From an uncultured Prevotella sp. (GTDB lineage: Bacteria; Bacteroidota; Bacteroidia; Bacteroidales; Bacteroidaceae): a stretch of DNA of 30,022 bases. Positions 1 to 9,290 of this stretch are shown here, piece by piece. The stretch lies in NCBI GenBank assembly GCA_900556465.1, contig USPK01000016.1:1-30022 (forward strand), written 5' to 3'. The notes below the pieces were generated by a model that did not search any database, was not told the origin of the DNA, and saw only the letters and a list, made by a program, of their open reading frames with translations. How positions within the stretch are numbered: the stretch's first letter is position 1; each line of letters starts with the position of its first letter. The position numbers were made by a program, and so were the translations under genes.

Positions 1-64
1 GGTTCTGCTGCCTTATGCAAGAAATAAAAAATGGAATTGATAGAACCCACCTTAAATATTTTCG

Positions 65-72
65 TACATTTG
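65..72 (+). promoter_or_regulatory. Bacteroidetes -7 promoter element for the outer-membrane barrel gene
   Basis: TACATTTG matches the Bacteroidetes -7 consensus TAnnTTTG exactly and is followed by C, as is common. It lies 37 bp before the ATG at 110, which gives a leader of about 30 nt. No convincing -33 TTTG was found at the usual distance. A TTG at 37-39 is a little too far away. Confidence 0.55.
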
Positions 73-109
73 CCACTTGAGAATACACATCCACCCCAAG
101 CCCAAGCAA

Positions 110-2779
110 ATGAAAACCTTACCCCTCCTGACACTGCTGCTGGCGGCCCTTCTGCAATGGCCGTCGGCGACGGCTGCGCTCCCGGCGCCGGTGCCGGGCC
201 ATGCGACCGACACCGTCCCCACCCTACCGGCCGACACGACGGGCACCGTCCTGGGCGAAGCCAAAGTGACGGCGACGCGCCTGCTCTTCATCACGAAGAA
301 GGACACCGTCGTCTACAACCTCGACGCCATGGTCACGACGAAAGGCGACATGCTGGGCGACATCATCCGCAAGATGCCGGGCCTCGAGCTCCGCGGCGGG
401 ACGCTCTACTTCAAGGGCGAGCCCGTGAGCCGCCTGCTGGTGAACGGGACGGACTTCTCGCGCAGCGACCTCTCGACGGCCCTGAAAAACCTGCCCGCCT
501 ACGTCGTGAAACACGTCAAGGCCTACCGCAGCCAGACGGAGGAGGCCAAACGGACGGGCATAGACGACGGCGTGCGGGAGCAAGTGGTCGACGTCATCCT
601 GCGACGGGAATACCTGGCCACCTGGACGGGAAATGTCGACGCGGGCTATGGCACGGACAACTACTGGCTGCTGCGCGGCTTTGCCAATAACTTCACGGAC
701 AACTGGCGCGTGTCGGCCTACGGCGGCATGACGAACACGGGGCAGTTCCAAAGCGTGTCGGGCGAAGGGCAATGGGGCGACAACGGCGGGGCCGGCGCGA
801 GCTCTGGCTACACGACGTACAAAAAACCGGGCCTGAGCTTCTTCTGGCAGAACAAAAGGCCGAAGGACAAGGCGGGCTGGCTGAAGGTGGACGGCTCGGC
901 GGCGTGGGACTACCGCCGCCACAACGATTTCTACAAGAACCGTTCGGAGACGTTTCTCGAAAGCGGGAGCACCTTCTCGGACCGGCAGGAGGACGCGGAC
1001 AACTGGGAAAAGCTCCTGGGCGGCTCGTTCAGCGTGGAGTGGAACCTGACGGACAGCACCTACCTTAATTTCCGTCCGAACTTCAACTTCACCACGTGGG
1101 ACGACATCCGCAGCAGCCGCTCGGGACAGTGGAACGACGACCCCTACGCCGGCGGGGCCGCGCCGCTCGACTCGCTCTTTGCCGGCGGCGACGCACGCCC
1201 CTGGCCGGACGACGGTTCGGCGGTCTACGCCACCCGGGCGCACAGCGTGGAGCACCGGAAGACGGCCTCCTACAGCCATTACCTCTACCTCACCCATAAG
1301 CTCACGGCGGACAACATGCGCCTGAGCCTGCGACAGCAACTGACCTACCGGAAAAACCGCCAGCAGGAGAACAGCCTGACAGAGTACCGCTACTTCCTGG
1401 CCCAGACCGGGGCGCCCGACCCGCTCATCAACCGGCGGCTGGAAAGCCGGGGGCACGCCTTCAACCAGATGACCTTCCTGGACTACTTTGTCCCGATAGG
1501 GAAATACCTTACGGCCCGGGCGACGTACGGTAACACGACGACGGACAACCTGACGGACACGGACGGCTACCGCCTCGACTCGCTGGGCGGCCTCTACGCC
1601 GACTATGCGGACTACCTGAAGGAGTTCGGCCGCCTGCCGACGGAGGCGGACTGGCGCGCCGCCGTACACGAGGCGGCCAGCACCCTCTTCAGCGACAACC
1701 ACATGCAGCAACACTGGGCCGAGGTCTACTTCCAGCTGAACAACCGGAAGGGGCTCTACGCCCACATGCAGGCCACGCTGCGCTTTGCCGACGAACGCCT
1801 GGACTACATGCGGGGGCTGGGCGCCCCGCTGCCGCTGCGCCGCAACTTCCGCGAGGGATTCACCAACGTACAGGTGCGCTACGAGACCGACAGCATCGGG
1901 CGCTTCAACCTGTACTACAGCTTCGGCACCGGGACGCCGAGCCTCGTGAGCATGGTGACCCTCCCCGACACGCAGGACCCGCTCCACATCGTCCTGGGCA
2001 ACCCGGACCTCCGCCAGTCCCACTCGCACAGCCTCCAGTTGCAGTACGACATCTCCCTGCCGCGGATGCGCCAGCTGGCGTGGAACGCCAACTGGCGACT
2101 GAGCAAGGACGCCACGACCCAGCGCAGCACGTACGACCCCGTGACGGGCGTCACGACGCAACAGGCCGTCAACGTCGACGGACAGTGTAGCCTATCGTCG
2201 TACCTGAGCTTCCACACACCGCTCGACGCCGCGCAACGCCTGAGCCTGACGACCAACGCCACCTATGCGATGAACCACAACATCGGCTACGCCCTGACGG
2301 CCGGCGGCGAGCCCCTGCGCTACGCCACCGACAACCACGGGCTCTACGCCGACGTCACGCTGAGCTACCGGCAAGACAAGTTCTTCGGACAGCTTAGCGG
2401 CGTGTGGAACTACTCTAAGCTGAAGAGCAACTACGCCTCGGCCGACAACCTGAACCTCTGTAGGGCCAACTACGAGGCCAACGTGGAGTGGAAATTGCCG
2501 TGGGACGTGGAGCTGAAATCGTCGCTCGACGTGCGGCACTATATGGGCGACGTGGCCGAAGGCTTTGACCCCTGGCAGTGGATATGGAACGCGTCGCTGT
2601 CCAAGTCGCTGCTGCGCGACAAGTCGTTGACCCTGCAGCTCGAGGGCTCGGACCTGCTGAACCAGCGCTCCCAGCGGGGCTTCTACCTGACGAGTACGGG
2701 CAACACGGACTGGTTCTCGCGCTGCGTGGGCCGCTTCGCCATGCTACACCTTATATATCACTTCTCCGTCAAGCCGTAG
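110..2779 (+). CDS. TonB-dependent-receptor-like outer-membrane beta-barrel protein
   Basis: This 889-residue protein is predicted to sit in the outer membrane. Residues 1-22 form a signal peptide (MKTLPLL, then a run of Leu and Ala, then a small-residue cut site). I chose the ATG at 110 because it starts this signal peptide; an in-frame ATG at 77 would put 11 charged residues ahead of it. Residues about 50-170 resemble a receptor plug, including VTATR, DTVVYN, a DIIRKMPG stretch and VNGTDF. The rest alternates short aromatic and polar strands typical of a barrel (OMP beta-barrel family 3 or TonB-receptor barrel). It lacks the N-terminal carboxypeptidase-regulatory-like domain found on many Bacteroidetes SusC-type receptors, and no SusD partner follows. 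It stands alone, with its own promoter and a strong hairpin downstream. The substrate is unknown. Confidence is high for the barrel class and low for any transport role. Confidence 0.78.
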   Translation: MKTLPLLTLLLAALLQWPSATAALPAPVPGHATDTVPTLPADTTGTVLGEAKVTATRLLFITKKDTVVYNLDAMVTTKGDMLGDIIRKMPGLELRGGTLYFKGEPVSRLLVNGTDFSRSDLSTALKNLPAYVVKHVKAYRSQTEEAKRTGIDDGVREQVVDVILRREYLATWTGNVDAGYGTDNYWLLRGFANNFTDNWRVSAYGGMTNTGQFQSVSGEGQWGDNGGAGASSGYTTYKKPGLSFFWQNKRPKDKAGWLKVDGSAAWDYRRHNDFYKNRSETFLESGSTFSDRQEDADNWEKLLGGSFSVEWNLTDSTYLNFRPNFNFTTWDDIRSSRSGQWNDDPYAGGAAPLDSLFAGGDARPWPDDGSAVYATRAHSVEHRKTASYSHYLYLTHKLTADNMRLSLRQQLTYRKNRQQENSLTEYRYFLAQTGAPDPLINRRLESRGHAFNQMTFLDYFVPIGKYLTARATYGNTTTDNLTDTDGYRLDSLGGLYADYADYLKEFGRLPTEADWRAAVHEAASTLFSDNHMQQHWAEVYFQLNNRKGLYAHMQATLRFADERLDYMRGLGAPLPLRRNFREGFTNVQVRYETDSIGRFNLYYSFGTGTPSLVSMVTLPDTQDPLHIVLGNPDLRQSHSHSLQLQYDISLPRMRQLAWNANWRLSKDATTQRSTYDPVTGVTTQQAVNVDGQCSLSSYLSFHTPLDAAQRLSLTTNATYAMNHNIGYALTAGGEPLRYATDNHGLYADVTLSYRQDKFFGQLSGVWNYSKLKSNYASADNLNLCRANYEANVEWKLPWDVELKSSLDVRHYMGDVAEGFDPWQWIWNASLSKSLLRDKSLTLQLEGSDLLNQRSQRGFYLTSTGNTDWFSRCVGRFAMLHLIYHFSVKP

Positions 2780-2810
2780 GCCGGTGCTGGGGAAGCGGGC
2801 CGACAGCCAC

Positions 2811-2851
2811 GCGCCGCAGGGCCGGACGGACCATGCCCGGCCCCGCGGCGC
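2811..2851 (+). terminator. GC-rich stem-loop after the barrel gene (possible terminator)
   Basis: A 15-nt stem (2811-2825 with 2837-2851) has one A-C mismatch and an 11-nt loop. It begins 31 bp after the stop codon of the barrel gene. No T-tract follows directly. About 55 bp further, a short AGCC/GGCT hairpin (from 2881) precedes a run of eight T at 2907-2914, and the two together may end transcription before dxs. Confidence 0.4.
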
Positions 2852-2945
2852 GGACCCGAAGGGGAATGAACTGAAATACAAGCCCCAAAGGCTGGGGGAC
2901 CGTAAGTTTTTTTTATAAAAAGAGAGAAATTCGCGGGATTTATAC

Positions 2946-2953
2946 TATTTTTG
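2946..2953 (+). promoter_or_regulatory. -7 promoter element for the dxs-trkA-trkH operon
   Basis: TATTTTTG fits TAnnTTTG and is followed by C. It lies in an AT-rich island (2907-2953) within a GC-rich genome, 47 bp ahead of the dxs ATG at 3000, leaving a leader of about 40 nt. No clear -33 element is visible. Confidence 0.55.
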
Positions 2954-2999
2954 CGTGTCCGATATAAGCCTCCGGCCCGCTCGGACTGTAAGCAGAAAG

Positions 3000-4949
3000 A
3001 TGGAAAAAGAGAAGAATTTCAAATACTTACCTCACATAGACTCTCCCGCCGACCTGCGCAAACTGCCGGTAGAGGAACTGCCGGCCGTGTGCGACGAGCT
3101 GCGCCGCGACATTATCGACGAGCTGGCGGACAATCCCGGACACTTCGCTTCGAGCCTGGGCACGGTGGAGCTGACCGTAGCCCTGCACTACGTTTTCAAT
3201 ACGCCCTACGACCGGCTGGTATGGGACGTGGGGCACCAGGCTTATGGGCATAAGATTCTGACCGGGCGCCGCGACCGCTTCGCTACCAACCGCAAGCTCC
3301 ACGGCATACGGCCCTTCCCCTCGCCCCTGGAAAGCGAATACGACACCTTTGCCTGCGGCCACGCGAGCAATTCCATCTCGGCGGCCCTGGGCATGTCGCT
3401 CGCCGCACTCAAGAAGGGCGAGGACGACCGACACGTGGTGGCCATCATCGGCGACGGCTCCATGAGCGGCGGACTGGCCTTCGAGGGGCTGAACAACGCC
3501 TCGGACACCCCGAATAACTTGCTCATCGTACTGAACGACAACAACATGAGCATAGACCGGTCCGTCGGCGGAATGAAAGAGTACCTGCTCCACCTGCATA
3601 CCAGCTCGACGTACAACCGCCTGCGCTTCGCCATCTCGCAAAAGCTCTCGTCGTGGGGCTGGCTCAACGAGGACCGACGGCGAAGCATCCTGCGGTTCAA
3701 CAACTCGTTGAAGTCGCTCCTGACCAACCAACAGAATATTTTTGAAGGGATGAACATCCGCTACTTCGGCCCCAACGACGGGCACAACGTAGTGGAGCTG
3801 GTCCGCGTACTGCGGGAAATCAAAGACATGAAGGGCCCGAAGCTCTTCCACATACACACGGTGAAAGGGAAAGGCTTCAAGCCGGCCGAGGAAGCCCCCA
3901 CCGAATGGCACGCCCCGGGCAAATTTGACAAGGAACACGGCATCTGCCTCGTGGAGGACGACCCGAAGAAGCCGCCAAAGTTCCAGGACGTGTTCGGCGA
4001 GACGCTGCTCGAGCTGGCCCGCCGCAACCCGCGCATCGTAGGCATCACGCCCGCCATGCCCACGGGCTGCTCCATGACTATCCTGATGAAGGAGATGCCG
4101 GACCGGGCCTTCGACGTAGGCATTGCCGAGGGCCACGCCGTGACCTTCTCCGCGGGCCTGGCAAAAGAGGGCCTGCAGCCGTTCTGCAACATCTACTCGT
4201 CGTTCGCCCAGCGGGCCTACGACAACATCATACACGACGCGGCGCTGCTCGACTTGCCCGTCGTGCTGTGCCTGGACCGCGCCGGCCTGGTCGGCGAGGA
4301 CGGCCCGACACACCACGGCGCGTTCGACATGGCCGCCTTGCGCCCCATCCCGAACCTGACCATCGCGTCGCCCTACGACGCGGACGAGCTGCGCCGACTG
4401 ATGTACACGGCGCAACTGCCGGGGAAGGGGACCTTCGTCATACGCTACCCGCGCGGCCGCTGCCGGCTGAAGGACTGGCGCTGCCTGCTGGAGGAAATCC
4501 CCGTAGGCAAGGGACGACGGCTCAAGGACGGCACGGACGTGGCCCTGATTTCCATCGGCCCCATCGGCAACCTGGCGGCCGACGCCATAGCCGAAGTGGA
4601 GCGCTGCGGCGGACCCAGCGTGGCGCACTACGACCTGCGCTTCCTCAAACCGCTGGACGAGGACCTGCTCCGTGAGGTCGGGACGCGTTTCCGTAGGGTG
4701 GTCACCATCGAGGACGGGGTCCGTGCCGGCGGCATGGGCAGCGCCGTGCTCGAGTGGTTCAGCGACCACGACATGCACCCGGCCCTGACGCGGCTGGGCC
4801 TGCCGGACAATTTCGTAGAACACGGCACCGTCGGACAGCTTTACCACATCGTCGGCCTGGACGTACCGGCCATTGTCCGCGCCCTGTGGAGCCCCGACGC
4901 TCCACCGGCCGCCACGCCACAGCCCGCCGCGGCCGACGCCGCCCACTAA
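3000..4949 (+). CDS. dxs: 1-deoxy-D-xylulose-5-phosphate synthase
   Basis: Dxs joins pyruvate and glyceraldehyde 3-phosphate in a thiamine-diphosphate-dependent reaction, the first step of the MEP isoprenoid pathway. The 649 residues have the family order. The N-terminal TPP domain has H48, H79 (DVGHQAYGHK) and the GDGSMSGG motif at 151-158. The central domain has the catalytic Glu at about 377 in IAEGHAVTF and the EDGPTHHG motif. A transketolase C-terminal domain follows (VTIEDGV near the end). I chose the ATG at 3000 over an upstream in-frame ATG at 2955. The later start gives the usual short N-terminus before the SPADLRKLP stretch, and the earlier one would lie almost on the predicted transcription start. 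The C-terminus ends in an Ala/Pro-rich tail. It heads the operon with trkA, 18 bp downstream. Confidence 0.97.
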   Translation: MEKEKNFKYLPHIDSPADLRKLPVEELPAVCDELRRDIIDELADNPGHFASSLGTVELTVALHYVFNTPYDRLVWDVGHQAYGHKILTGRRDRFATNRKLHGIRPFPSPLESEYDTFACGHASNSISAALGMSLAALKKGEDDRHVVAIIGDGSMSGGLAFEGLNNASDTPNNLLIVLNDNNMSIDRSVGGMKEYLLHLHTSSTYNRLRFAISQKLSSWGWLNEDRRRSILRFNNSLKSLLTNQQNIFEGMNIRYFGPNDGHNVVELVRVLREIKDMKGPKLFHIHTVKGKGFKPAEEAPTEWHAPGKFDKEHGICLVEDDPKKPPKFQDVFGETLLELARRNPRIVGITPAMPTGCSMTILMKEMPDRAFDVGIAEGHAVTFSAGLAKEGLQPFCNIYSSFAQRAYDNIIHDAALLDLPVVLCLDRAGLVGEDGPTHHGAFDMAALRPIPNLTIASPYDADELRRLMYTAQLPGKGTFVIRYPRGRCRLKDWRCLLEEIPVGKGRRLKDGTDVALISIGPIGNLAADAIAEVERCGGPSVAHYDLRFLKPLDEDLLREVGTRFRRVVTIEDGVRAGGMGSAVLEWFSDHDMHPALTRLGLPDNFVEHGTVGQLYHIVGLDVPAIVRALWSPDAPPAATPQPAAADAAH

Positions 4950-4967
4950 TGCACTTATCCACCTCAA

Positions 4968-6311
4968 ATGAGAATCATCATAGCCGGCGCAGGCGCGGTT
5001 GGCACCCACCTGGCCAAGCTCTTCTCCAAAGAGCACCACGACATCACGCTCATAGACGACAGCCCCGAACGGTTAGAGTCGCCCAACAGCAACTTAGAGC
5101 TACTGACCATCTGCGGTTCACCCTCTTCCATCAGTGTGCTGAGGGACGCGGAAGTGGGACACGCCGACCTCTTCGTCGGCGTAACCCCGGACGAAGCGCA
5201 CAACATGACGTGCTGCATGCTCGCCTCGAAGCTCGGCGCGAAAAAGACCGTGGCGCGCGTGGACAACTACGAGTACACGCTGCCCGATAACCGGGAATTT
5301 TTCAAGACAGTCGGCATCGACTCCATCGTATATCCGGAAATGCTGGCCGGTAGGGAAATCATCCACAACCTGAAGCACAGCTGGGTGCGGCAGTGGCTCG
5401 AGTTCCAGGGCGGCTCGCTCATCATGCTCGGCGTCAAGCTCCGGGAGTCGGCCCAGGTGCTCAACATCCCGCTCCACGCCCTCTGCGGCCCCGACGCCCC
5501 TTACCACATCGTGGCCATCAAGCGCAAGGCCGAGACCATCATTCCCCACGGCAACGACACGTTGCTCAACGGCGACATCGTCTACTTCATGACCACGCCG
5601 CCCTACGTGTCCTACATCCGCGACCTGGCCGGGAAGGAAGACTACCCGGAAGTGAAGCAAATCTTCATGATGGGCGGCGGACACACCGCCGAACAGGCCT
5701 TGCAGAACATGCCCGACTCGATGCACGCCAAGGTCTTCGAGACCGACGCCCACCGCTGCGAGCAACTGAACGAGTGCGTGAGGCGACACAACGCCATGAT
5801 CATTCACGGAGACGGGCGCGACCCGGACCTGCTCGTAGAGGAAGGCGTCCGCAACGCTCAGGCCTTCGTGGCGCTCACCAACAACGCAGAGGCCAACATA
5901 CTGGCCTGCCTCTCGGCCAAGCGCCTCGGCATCCGCAAGACGGTGGCCATGATTGAGAACTTAGACTACGTGAGCATGGCCGAAAGCCTCGACCTCGGCA
6001 CCATTATTAATAAGAAAACCTTCGCCGCAAGCCATATCTACCAGATGACGCTGAAGGCCGACGTCACTACGATCAAGACGCTCAACGTGGCCAATGCCGA
6101 CGTAGCGGAATTCGTGGTGCGCGAAGGGGCCCGCATCACGCGGAAGCCGGTCAAGGACCTCGACCTGCCCACTACCGTGACGCTCGGCGGGCTCGTACGC
6201 GAGGGGAAAGGCTTCCTGGTCAACGGTATGACGCAAATACAGGCGGGCGACACGGTCGTGGCCTTCTGCCTGGAGAACGCCGTGAAGCGCATCGAGAAAT
6301 ACTTCAACTGA
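4968..6311 (+). CDS. trkA: Trk system K+ uptake regulatory protein TrkA (two RCK units)
   Basis: TrkA is the peripheral cytoplasmic subunit that binds NAD(H) or nucleotides and gates the TrkH K+ channel. The 447 residues hold two tandem RCK units. The first starts with a clear Rossmann GAGAVG at 7-12 and an acidic strand end (LIDD near 29). A TrkA_C domain follows (about 140-215). The second Rossmann unit starts near 225 with a degenerate MGGGHTAEQ, followed by a second TrkA_C domain (about 360-447). The second glycine motif is weaker, which suggests that only the first unit binds nucleotide tightly; this is an inference. It lies 18 bp after dxs and 21 bp before trkH, so the three should be co-transcribed. 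Confidence 0.96.
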   Translation: MRIIIAGAGAVGTHLAKLFSKEHHDITLIDDSPERLESPNSNLELLTICGSPSSISVLRDAEVGHADLFVGVTPDEAHNMTCCMLASKLGAKKTVARVDNYEYTLPDNREFFKTVGIDSIVYPEMLAGREIIHNLKHSWVRQWLEFQGGSLIMLGVKLRESAQVLNIPLHALCGPDAPYHIVAIKRKAETIIPHGNDTLLNGDIVYFMTTPPYVSYIRDLAGKEDYPEVKQIFMMGGGHTAEQALQNMPDSMHAKVFETDAHRCEQLNECVRRHNAMIIHGDGRDPDLLVEEGVRNAQAFVALTNNAEANILACLSAKRLGIRKTVAMIENLDYVSMAESLDLGTIINKKTFAASHIYQMTLKADVTTIKTLNVANADVAEFVVREGARITRKPVKDLDLPTTVTLGGLVREGKGFLVNGMTQIQAGDTVVAFCLENAVKRIEKYFN

Positions 6312-6332
6312 AAATTTCGCCAAGCAAGCAAG

Positions 6333-7790
6333 ATGATCAATGCCAGACTCATCGCGCGGGTCTTAGGCTCGCTGCTCTTTCTCGAAGCCCTGATGCTCAT
6401 GTTCTGTTACGGGCTGGGGCTGTTCTACGGCGAGGAGGAACTCGCCACGTTCGGCCTCCCCGCCCTGCTCGCCATCGCGCTGGGCGCCGTGCTCAAGATT
6501 TCCGGGCGCAAGGCGGAGAACCGCATGAGCCGCCGCGACGGCTACCTCATCGTATCGCTCACGTGGCTGCTCTACACGTTCATCGGCATGTTCCCGTTCC
6601 TGCTGAGCGGCGCCGAGACGCGCGTGGCCGCGGCCTTCTTCGAGACCATGTCGGGCTGGACCACGACGGGCTCGTCCGTACTGACCGACATCGACAGCCT
6701 GCCCCGCTCGCTCCTCTTCTGGCGCAGCCTGACCCATTGGTTTGGGGGCATGGGCATTGTCTTCTTTACCATCGCCGTGCTCCCTACGATGGGCATCGGC
6801 GACCAGAAGCTCTTCTCCGCCGAAGCCACGGGGCTGAAGACGGAAAAGCTGCACCCGCGCATCAGCACTACGGCCCGCTGGCTCTGGAGCGTATATCTGC
6901 TGCTCACGGGCGCCTGCTGCCTGGCCTACTACCTATGCGGCATGAACCTCTTCGACGCCGTGAACCACAGCCTCTCGACCATCGCGACCGGGGGCTTCTC
7001 CACGCATCAGGCCAGCATGGCCTGGTTCAACTCCCCCACGTTGGAGTACGTCGCCACCCTGTTCATGTTCATCTCGGGCATCAATTTCACGCTGCTCTAC
7101 CTGTTCTTCATCAAACGCCGCTGGCGCGACGTGTTCCGGGACAGCGAACTGCGCTGCCTGCTCTACATGATGGGCTTCACCATCGTATTCATCACCCTCG
7201 TACTCTACTTCCACCACGGCCTGCCCCTCGCGACGGCGTTCCGCTACGCCGCCTTCAACACCGTGTCCCTACAGTCCACGACGGGCATGACCGTGAGCGA
7301 CTTCACGCTCTGGCACCCCAGCGCGTGGATGATGCTGCTGCTCGTCACGGCCGTAGGCTCCTGTGCCGGCTCCACGGCGGGCGGCATCAAGTGCATCAGG
7401 ATTGTGACGGCCTACAAGATGTTGACGAACGAGCTGCGCCGCATCCTGCACCCGCGGGCCGTACTCCCCGTGCGCATCAACGGCAACGTGATGAGCGAGA
7501 ACGTAGGCCACGCCATTTTCGCTTTCTTCGTCGCCTACTTCCTGCTCATCTTCGTCGGGACGCTCCTGACCGTAGCGATGGGCGTCCCGGTGCTCGACGC
7601 GCTGAGTGCCTGCATCTCGTCGTTCAGCAACGCCGGGCCGGCCTTCGGCCACGTGCTCGGGCCACTCGACGCGTGGAACATCATGCCCGACGGCGCCCTC
7701 TGGATCAACTCCCTGCTCATGCTGGCCGGGCGTCTCGAAATCTTCTCCCTGCTCCTGCCCTTCACCGTCGCTTTCTGGCGGGACAACTGA
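6333..7790 (+). CDS. trkH: Trk system K+ uptake membrane protein TrkH
   Basis: TrkH is the ion-conducting subunit of the Trk potassium system in the inner membrane. The 485 residues show many hydrophobic helices and four pore-loop repeats, each with the filter glycine: TTTGSSV (near residue 110), ATGGFST (near 217), STTGMTV (near 314) and SNAGPAFG (near 432). The fourth differs slightly from the common NVGPG form. The AGSTAGGIK stretch (near 345) matches the gating-loop region of TrkH proteins. The length agrees with the family. It is coupled to trkA (21 bp gap) and followed after 25 bp by a DUF2461 gene. Confidence 0.96.
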   Translation: MINARLIARVLGSLLFLEALMLMFCYGLGLFYGEEELATFGLPALLAIALGAVLKISGRKAENRMSRRDGYLIVSLTWLLYTFIGMFPFLLSGAETRVAAAFFETMSGWTTTGSSVLTDIDSLPRSLLFWRSLTHWFGGMGIVFFTIAVLPTMGIGDQKLFSAEATGLKTEKLHPRISTTARWLWSVYLLLTGACCLAYYLCGMNLFDAVNHSLSTIATGGFSTHQASMAWFNSPTLEYVATLFMFISGINFTLLYLFFIKRRWRDVFRDSELRCLLYMMGFTIVFITLVLYFHHGLPLATAFRYAAFNTVSLQSTTGMTVSDFTLWHPSAWMMLLLVTAVGSCAGSTAGGIKCIRIVTAYKMLTNELRRILHPRAVLPVRINGNVMSENVGHAIFAFFVAYFLLIFVGTLLTVAMGVPVLDALSACISSFSNAGPAFGHVLGPLDAWNIMPDGALWINSLLMLAGRLEIFSLLLPFTVAFWRDN

Positions 7791-7815
7791 CGGGGCCTGA
7801 CTTACTCCTCACACC

Positions 7816-8475
7816 ATGACTGACATCTTCGACTTTCTTAAAGACATCGCCGCACACAACGACCGCGAGTGGTTTCACGCCCACCGCGACCGTTTCGACG
7901 CCGTGTATGCCCACTTCACGGACATAGCCGCCGACATGATTGCCCGCATCGCGCAGTTCGACCCCGCCGTGGCAGGGCTGCCCGTCAAGGGGACGCTCTA
8001 CCGCTTCTACCGCGACACGCGATTCAGCTTAGACAAGTCGCCCTACAAGCGTCACTTCGGCTGCTACATCAACCCGCGGGGAAAAAAGTCGCCCCATGGC
8101 GGTTACTACCTCCACCTGGAGCCGGGCCACTCGCTCGTGGCCTGCGGAGCCTACTGCCTGCCCTCGCCCATCCTGCGCGCCGTGCGGCGGTCCATCGTAG
8201 AGCGCACGGACGAGTTCCGCGCCATCGTCGAAGCCCCGCAATTTGCCGCCCACTTCCCCACCATAGGCATGGAGCACCTCAAGACGTTGCCCGCCGGCTT
8301 TCCCCGCACCTACCCCTACCCGCAATACTTGCGGCCGAAGGACTACAGCGTGTGGCACGACCTGCCCGACGCCTTCTTCCTCCAGTCCGGCTGGGAGGAG
8401 CGCGCGGCCGCCCTGTTCCGGGAGATGAAGCCTTTCCTCGACTTCGTCAACGATACCATCGACGACTATCTATAA
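7816..8475 (+). CDS. DUF2461 family protein
   Basis: This 219-residue soluble protein belongs to the DUF2461 (conserved TIGR02453-type) family. Diagnostic stretches are the N-terminal FLKDIAAHNDREWFHAHR, the central RFYRDTRFSLDKSPYK and the GGYYLHLEPG strand. No signal peptide or membrane segment is seen. The molecular function of the family is unknown to me. It follows trkH by 25 bp and is probably in the same transcript, but nothing in the sequence links it to K+ transport. The full length matches the family, with no sign of decay. Confidence 0.9.
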   Translation: MTDIFDFLKDIAAHNDREWFHAHRDRFDAVYAHFTDIAADMIARIAQFDPAVAGLPVKGTLYRFYRDTRFSLDKSPYKRHFGCYINPRGKKSPHGGYYLHLEPGHSLVACGAYCLPSPILRAVRRSIVERTDEFRAIVEAPQFAAHFPTIGMEHLKTLPAGFPRTYPYPQYLRPKDYSVWHDLPDAFFLQSGWEERAAALFREMKPFLDFVNDTIDDYL

Positions 8476-8548
8476 CTCCGGCTGCGCCGTCCCCTTCGGC
8501 CTCCCGCCGGCCGGAGGCGCCGCGCGGCCCTTGCAAAACATACAGCGT

Positions 8549-9262
8549 ATGAAACGATATTTCCACTCCCTGGCACTGATATGCCTCGCACTGCCCGCCC
8601 TATGGGGCTGCCAGAAGACCAACATCTACGAGACGGTGAAAGCCATGTCCGTAGCCCAGGTCGACACGACGGGCTTCGTCAGCAAGACCTTGCAGACCAA
8701 CCAATTCACCTCGGTCGAAGTGGACTGCTTCGCCGACGTCACGTATCACCAGACCCCGAGCGGCACCCCTCCGCGCGTCGTGCTTTCTGCACCGCCCGAA
8801 GTGATGGACCACCTGAGCGCCAAGACGGAGAACGGCGAACTGGGCATCCACATAGACCGCGGCTACCAGATGCCTAACCGCGCCATTGTCGTGGTCCATC
8901 TCTATTCCCCCTTCGTCAGCAGCTTCTCGCTGCAGGGCGGCAAGTGCCTCCGCCTGGGCCAGATGTCCATCTCCAGCCCCCTCAACCTCACGCTCGACGG
9001 CGTAGGCGCGCTCACCGCCGAAAAGGTGGAAGCCTACGAAATCAGTGCCGAACTGAACGGCGCGGGCAACATCGACCTGCACGGCATACGCACGGAACGC
9101 CTCACGGCCGACCTCAACGGCGCGGGCAATATCAGCCTGGCCGGCACGTGTACGGACGCTTATCTCAACCTGAACGGCGCGGGCAACATCGACATTTCCG
9201 GACTGAAGAGCCAGCATCCGGCCCAGCGCTCCGTCAACGGCGTGGGCAACATCAAGGAGTGA
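8549..9262 (+). CDS. DUF2807 (head GIN domain) lipoprotein with LNGAGN repeats
   Basis: This 237-residue predicted lipoprotein has a short basic start, a hydrophobic core and a lipobox LWGC with Cys21 as the lipidated residue. The body is a DUF2807 beta-helix-like fold, starting with an FTSVEVDCFADVTY strand. The second half carries five regular rungs built on an [LV][ND]GxG motif, at residues about 149, 169, 189, 208 and 229. I chose the ATG at 8549. An in-frame TTG six codons upstream would add residues before the signal peptide. It lies 73 bp after the DUF2461 gene across a GC-rich spacer with a small inverted repeat, so co-transcription is likely but not certain. Family function is not established; members are usually envelope proteins. 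Confidence 0.88.
   Translation: MKRYFHSLALICLALPALWGCQKTNIYETVKAMSVAQVDTTGFVSKTLQTNQFTSVEVDCFADVTYHQTPSGTPPRVVLSAPPEVMDHLSAKTENGELGIHIDRGYQMPNRAIVVVHLYSPFVSSFSLQGGKCLRLGQMSISSPLNLTLDGVGALTAEKVEAYEISAELNGAGNIDLHGIRTERLTADLNGAGNISLAGTCTDAYLNLNGAGNIDISGLKSQHPAQRSVNGVGNIKE
8993..9253 (+). repeat. In-gene rung repeat of the DUF2807 lipoprotein
   Basis: Five in-frame copies of a motif coding [LV][ND]GxGx[IL] start at 8993, 9053, 9113, 9170 and 9233, spaced 60, 60, 57 and 63 bp. The last four are nearly identical at DNA level over about 15 bp (AACGGCGCGGGCAA core). The spacing of 19-21 codons fits one turn of a beta-helix. Confidence 0.8.
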
Positions 9263-9290
9263 GCTCCGCCGGCCGACGCTTGCCGCAACC

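Noticed and set aside
224..2161. Long minus-strand open frame of 645 codons inside the barrel gene.
   Set aside because: It is the antisense shadow of a well-supported gene in GC-rich DNA; the translation lacks any recognisable domain and is rich in Val, Arg and Ala as expected for shadows.
3027..5039. Minus-strand open frame of 670 codons antisense to dxs.
   Set aside because: Shadow frame; dxs has all its catalytic motifs on the plus strand.
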